A stretch of 5,067 nucleotides of DNA from 66-474 sp036278635 (GTDB lineage Bacteria; Pseudomonadota; Gammaproteobacteria; Xanthomonadales; Rhodanobacteraceae), in contig DASUKQ010000100.1 in NCBI GenBank assembly GCA_036278635.1, positions 1 through 5,067 on the forward strand. The letters run 5' to 3'. The position numbers and the translations under genes were made by a program. Shown here piece by piece: positions 4,529 to 5,067 of this stretch (its first letter is position 1; the number at the start of each line of letters is the position of its first letter). The notes under the pieces are model-generated. The model had not been told where the DNA came from and searched no databases. It saw only the letters and a program-made list of their open reading frames with translations.

Positions 4529-5067
4529 GCACGATGCGCCTCGATGAACTGTTGCAGGGGATCGCAACGCCGGAGCACGGCGACATCGTGGTATCCGGTC
4601 TGACCCAGGATTCCCGCGCGGTGCGCGCGGGCGATGCGTTCGTTGCGTTGCAGGGGGCGCGGCATCACGGGGTGCAATTTGCAAGTGCGGCGGTGGCACG
4701 CGGTGCCGCGGCAGTACTGGCCGAGACGCCGGGACCGGGGACCCGGGTCCCGGGACCCGCCAAAGAGCCGGGACTCGGGACTCGGGACCCGGAACTCGCC
4801 AAACAGCCGGGTCCCGTTGTCTGGATAGAAGGCTTGCGCACCCACCTCGGCGAGATCGCATCCCGTTTCTTCGACGACCCCTCCGCTTCGCTGACCCTGA
4901 TCGGGGTCACCGGTACCAACGGCAAGACTTCGACCGTGCAATTGCTGGCGCAGGCCTTCACCCACCTCGGCAAGAGGGCGGCGACCATTGGCACGCTGGG
5001 CGCGGGGCTGTCCGGCGCGTTGCACGAGGGCGAACGGACCACGCCGGACGTGATCCGCGTGCACGGG
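4525..5067 (+). CDS. murE: UDP-N-acetylmuramoyl-tripeptide synthetase MurE, N-terminal part (runs off window)
   Basis: MurE is a cytoplasmic ATP-dependent ligase that adds the third amino acid (meso-diaminopimelate in Gram-negative bacteria) to UDP-MurNAc-L-Ala-D-Glu. Only the first 181 codons are present. The substrate-binding N-terminal domain shows TQDSRAVRAGDAFVAL (27-42), with the DSR that contacts the UDP-sugar, and GAAAVLAE (60-67). The ATP-binding P-loop reads GVTGTNGKTS (127-136), and TTP near the right edge belongs to the central domain. The residues that choose the amino acid lie beyond the window. Between residues 69 and about 97 there is a repeat-encoded Pro/Gly-rich insert (PGPGTR.., PGLGTR..), making this loop about 14 residues longer than in E. 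coli MurE by my alignment. The frame stays open and the motifs on both sides are intact, so the enzyme is probably functional. It overlaps ftsI by ATGA. Confidence 0.95.
   Translation, partial: MSTMRLDELLQGIATPEHGDIVVSGLTQDSRAVRAGDAFVALQGARHHGVQFASAAVARGAAAVLAETPGPGTRVPGPAKEPGLGTRDPELAKQPGPVVWIEGLRTHLGEIASRFFDDPSASLTLIGVTGTNGKTSTVQLLAQAFTHLGKRAATIGTLGAGLSGALHEGERTTPDVIRVHG
4729..4816 (+). repeat. 39-bp tandem repeat built on CGGGAC(T/C) heptamers inside murE
   Basis: Two 39-base units (4729-4767 and 4768-4806) match at 32 of 39 positions and are followed by a ten-base start of a third. Within units, heptamers of the type CGGGACT or CGGGACC recur, and both units end in a CGCCAAA-AG block. The 39-base length keeps the murE frame and encodes PGPGTRVPGPAKE then PGLGTRDPELAKQ. 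A perfect 14-base palindrome (4738-4751) lies in the first unit. Heptamer repeats of this kind are typical of Xanthomonadaceae spacers; here one has entered an essential gene. Confidence 0.85.

Noticed and set aside
4738..4751. Perfect 14-base palindrome as an operator inside murE
   Set aside because: It follows directly from the heptamer repeat changing from GGGACC to GGGTCC and lies within coding sequence; a regulator site is not supported.
2939..4861. Minus-strand open frame of 640 codons opposite ftsI and murE
   Set aside because: Long only because third-position GC removes stops; the + strand carries all FtsI catalytic motifs and the MurE P-loop across the same region.

Overview
The window is a GC-rich stretch of gammaproteobacterial chromosome covering the start of the division and cell wall (dcw) cluster. 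Reading left to right on the + strand it holds the 3' half of the RNase P RNA gene (rnpB), a repeat-rich spacer of almost 800 bases, then mraZ, rsmH (mraW), ftsL, ftsI and the first 181 codons of murE. No gene is supported on the minus strand. The gene order, the rnpB neighbour, the short FtsL, the GTAG-type REP elements and the heptamer repeats built on CGGGACT together suggest the Xanthomonadaceae/Lysobacterales (Lysobacter-, Luteimonas- or Xanthomonas-like). That placement is inference from pattern; no search was run.

Positions 1-198 are RNase P RNA and 199-985 are non-coding. The spacer contains an exact 30-bp direct repeat (274-303 and 381-410) with a short palindromic core, a separate hairpin between the two copies, and two tandem copies of an 88-bp element (466-553 and 608-694). 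Each of those is a pair of inverted GTAG-headed REP hairpins, i.e. a REPIN. From about 780 the DNA becomes more AT-rich and leads to the cluster promoter: an inverted repeat, a perfect TTGACA, a weak -10, and an array of GTGGG boxes with 10-bp period that matches the MraZ operator type. The promoter and mraZ therefore probably form a self-regulating unit controlling the operon.

From mraZ on, everything is one transcription unit. A spacer of about 100 bases separates mraZ from rsmH. The rsmH/ftsL, ftsL/ftsI and ftsI/murE junctions are all 4-base ATGA overlaps, which implies translational coupling. The products are a transcription regulator (MraZ), a 16S rRNA methyltransferase (RsmH), a divisome scaffold protein (FtsL), the septal transpeptidase (FtsI/PBP3) and a peptidoglycan precursor ligase (MurE).

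The gene content is ordinary and I see no undescribed defence, mobile or biosynthetic system. The parts most worth a second look are the REPIN doublets with their attached half-REPs, the four-position MraZ box array, and an in-frame repeat block (4729-4816) that enlarges a loop in the N-terminal domain of MurE.
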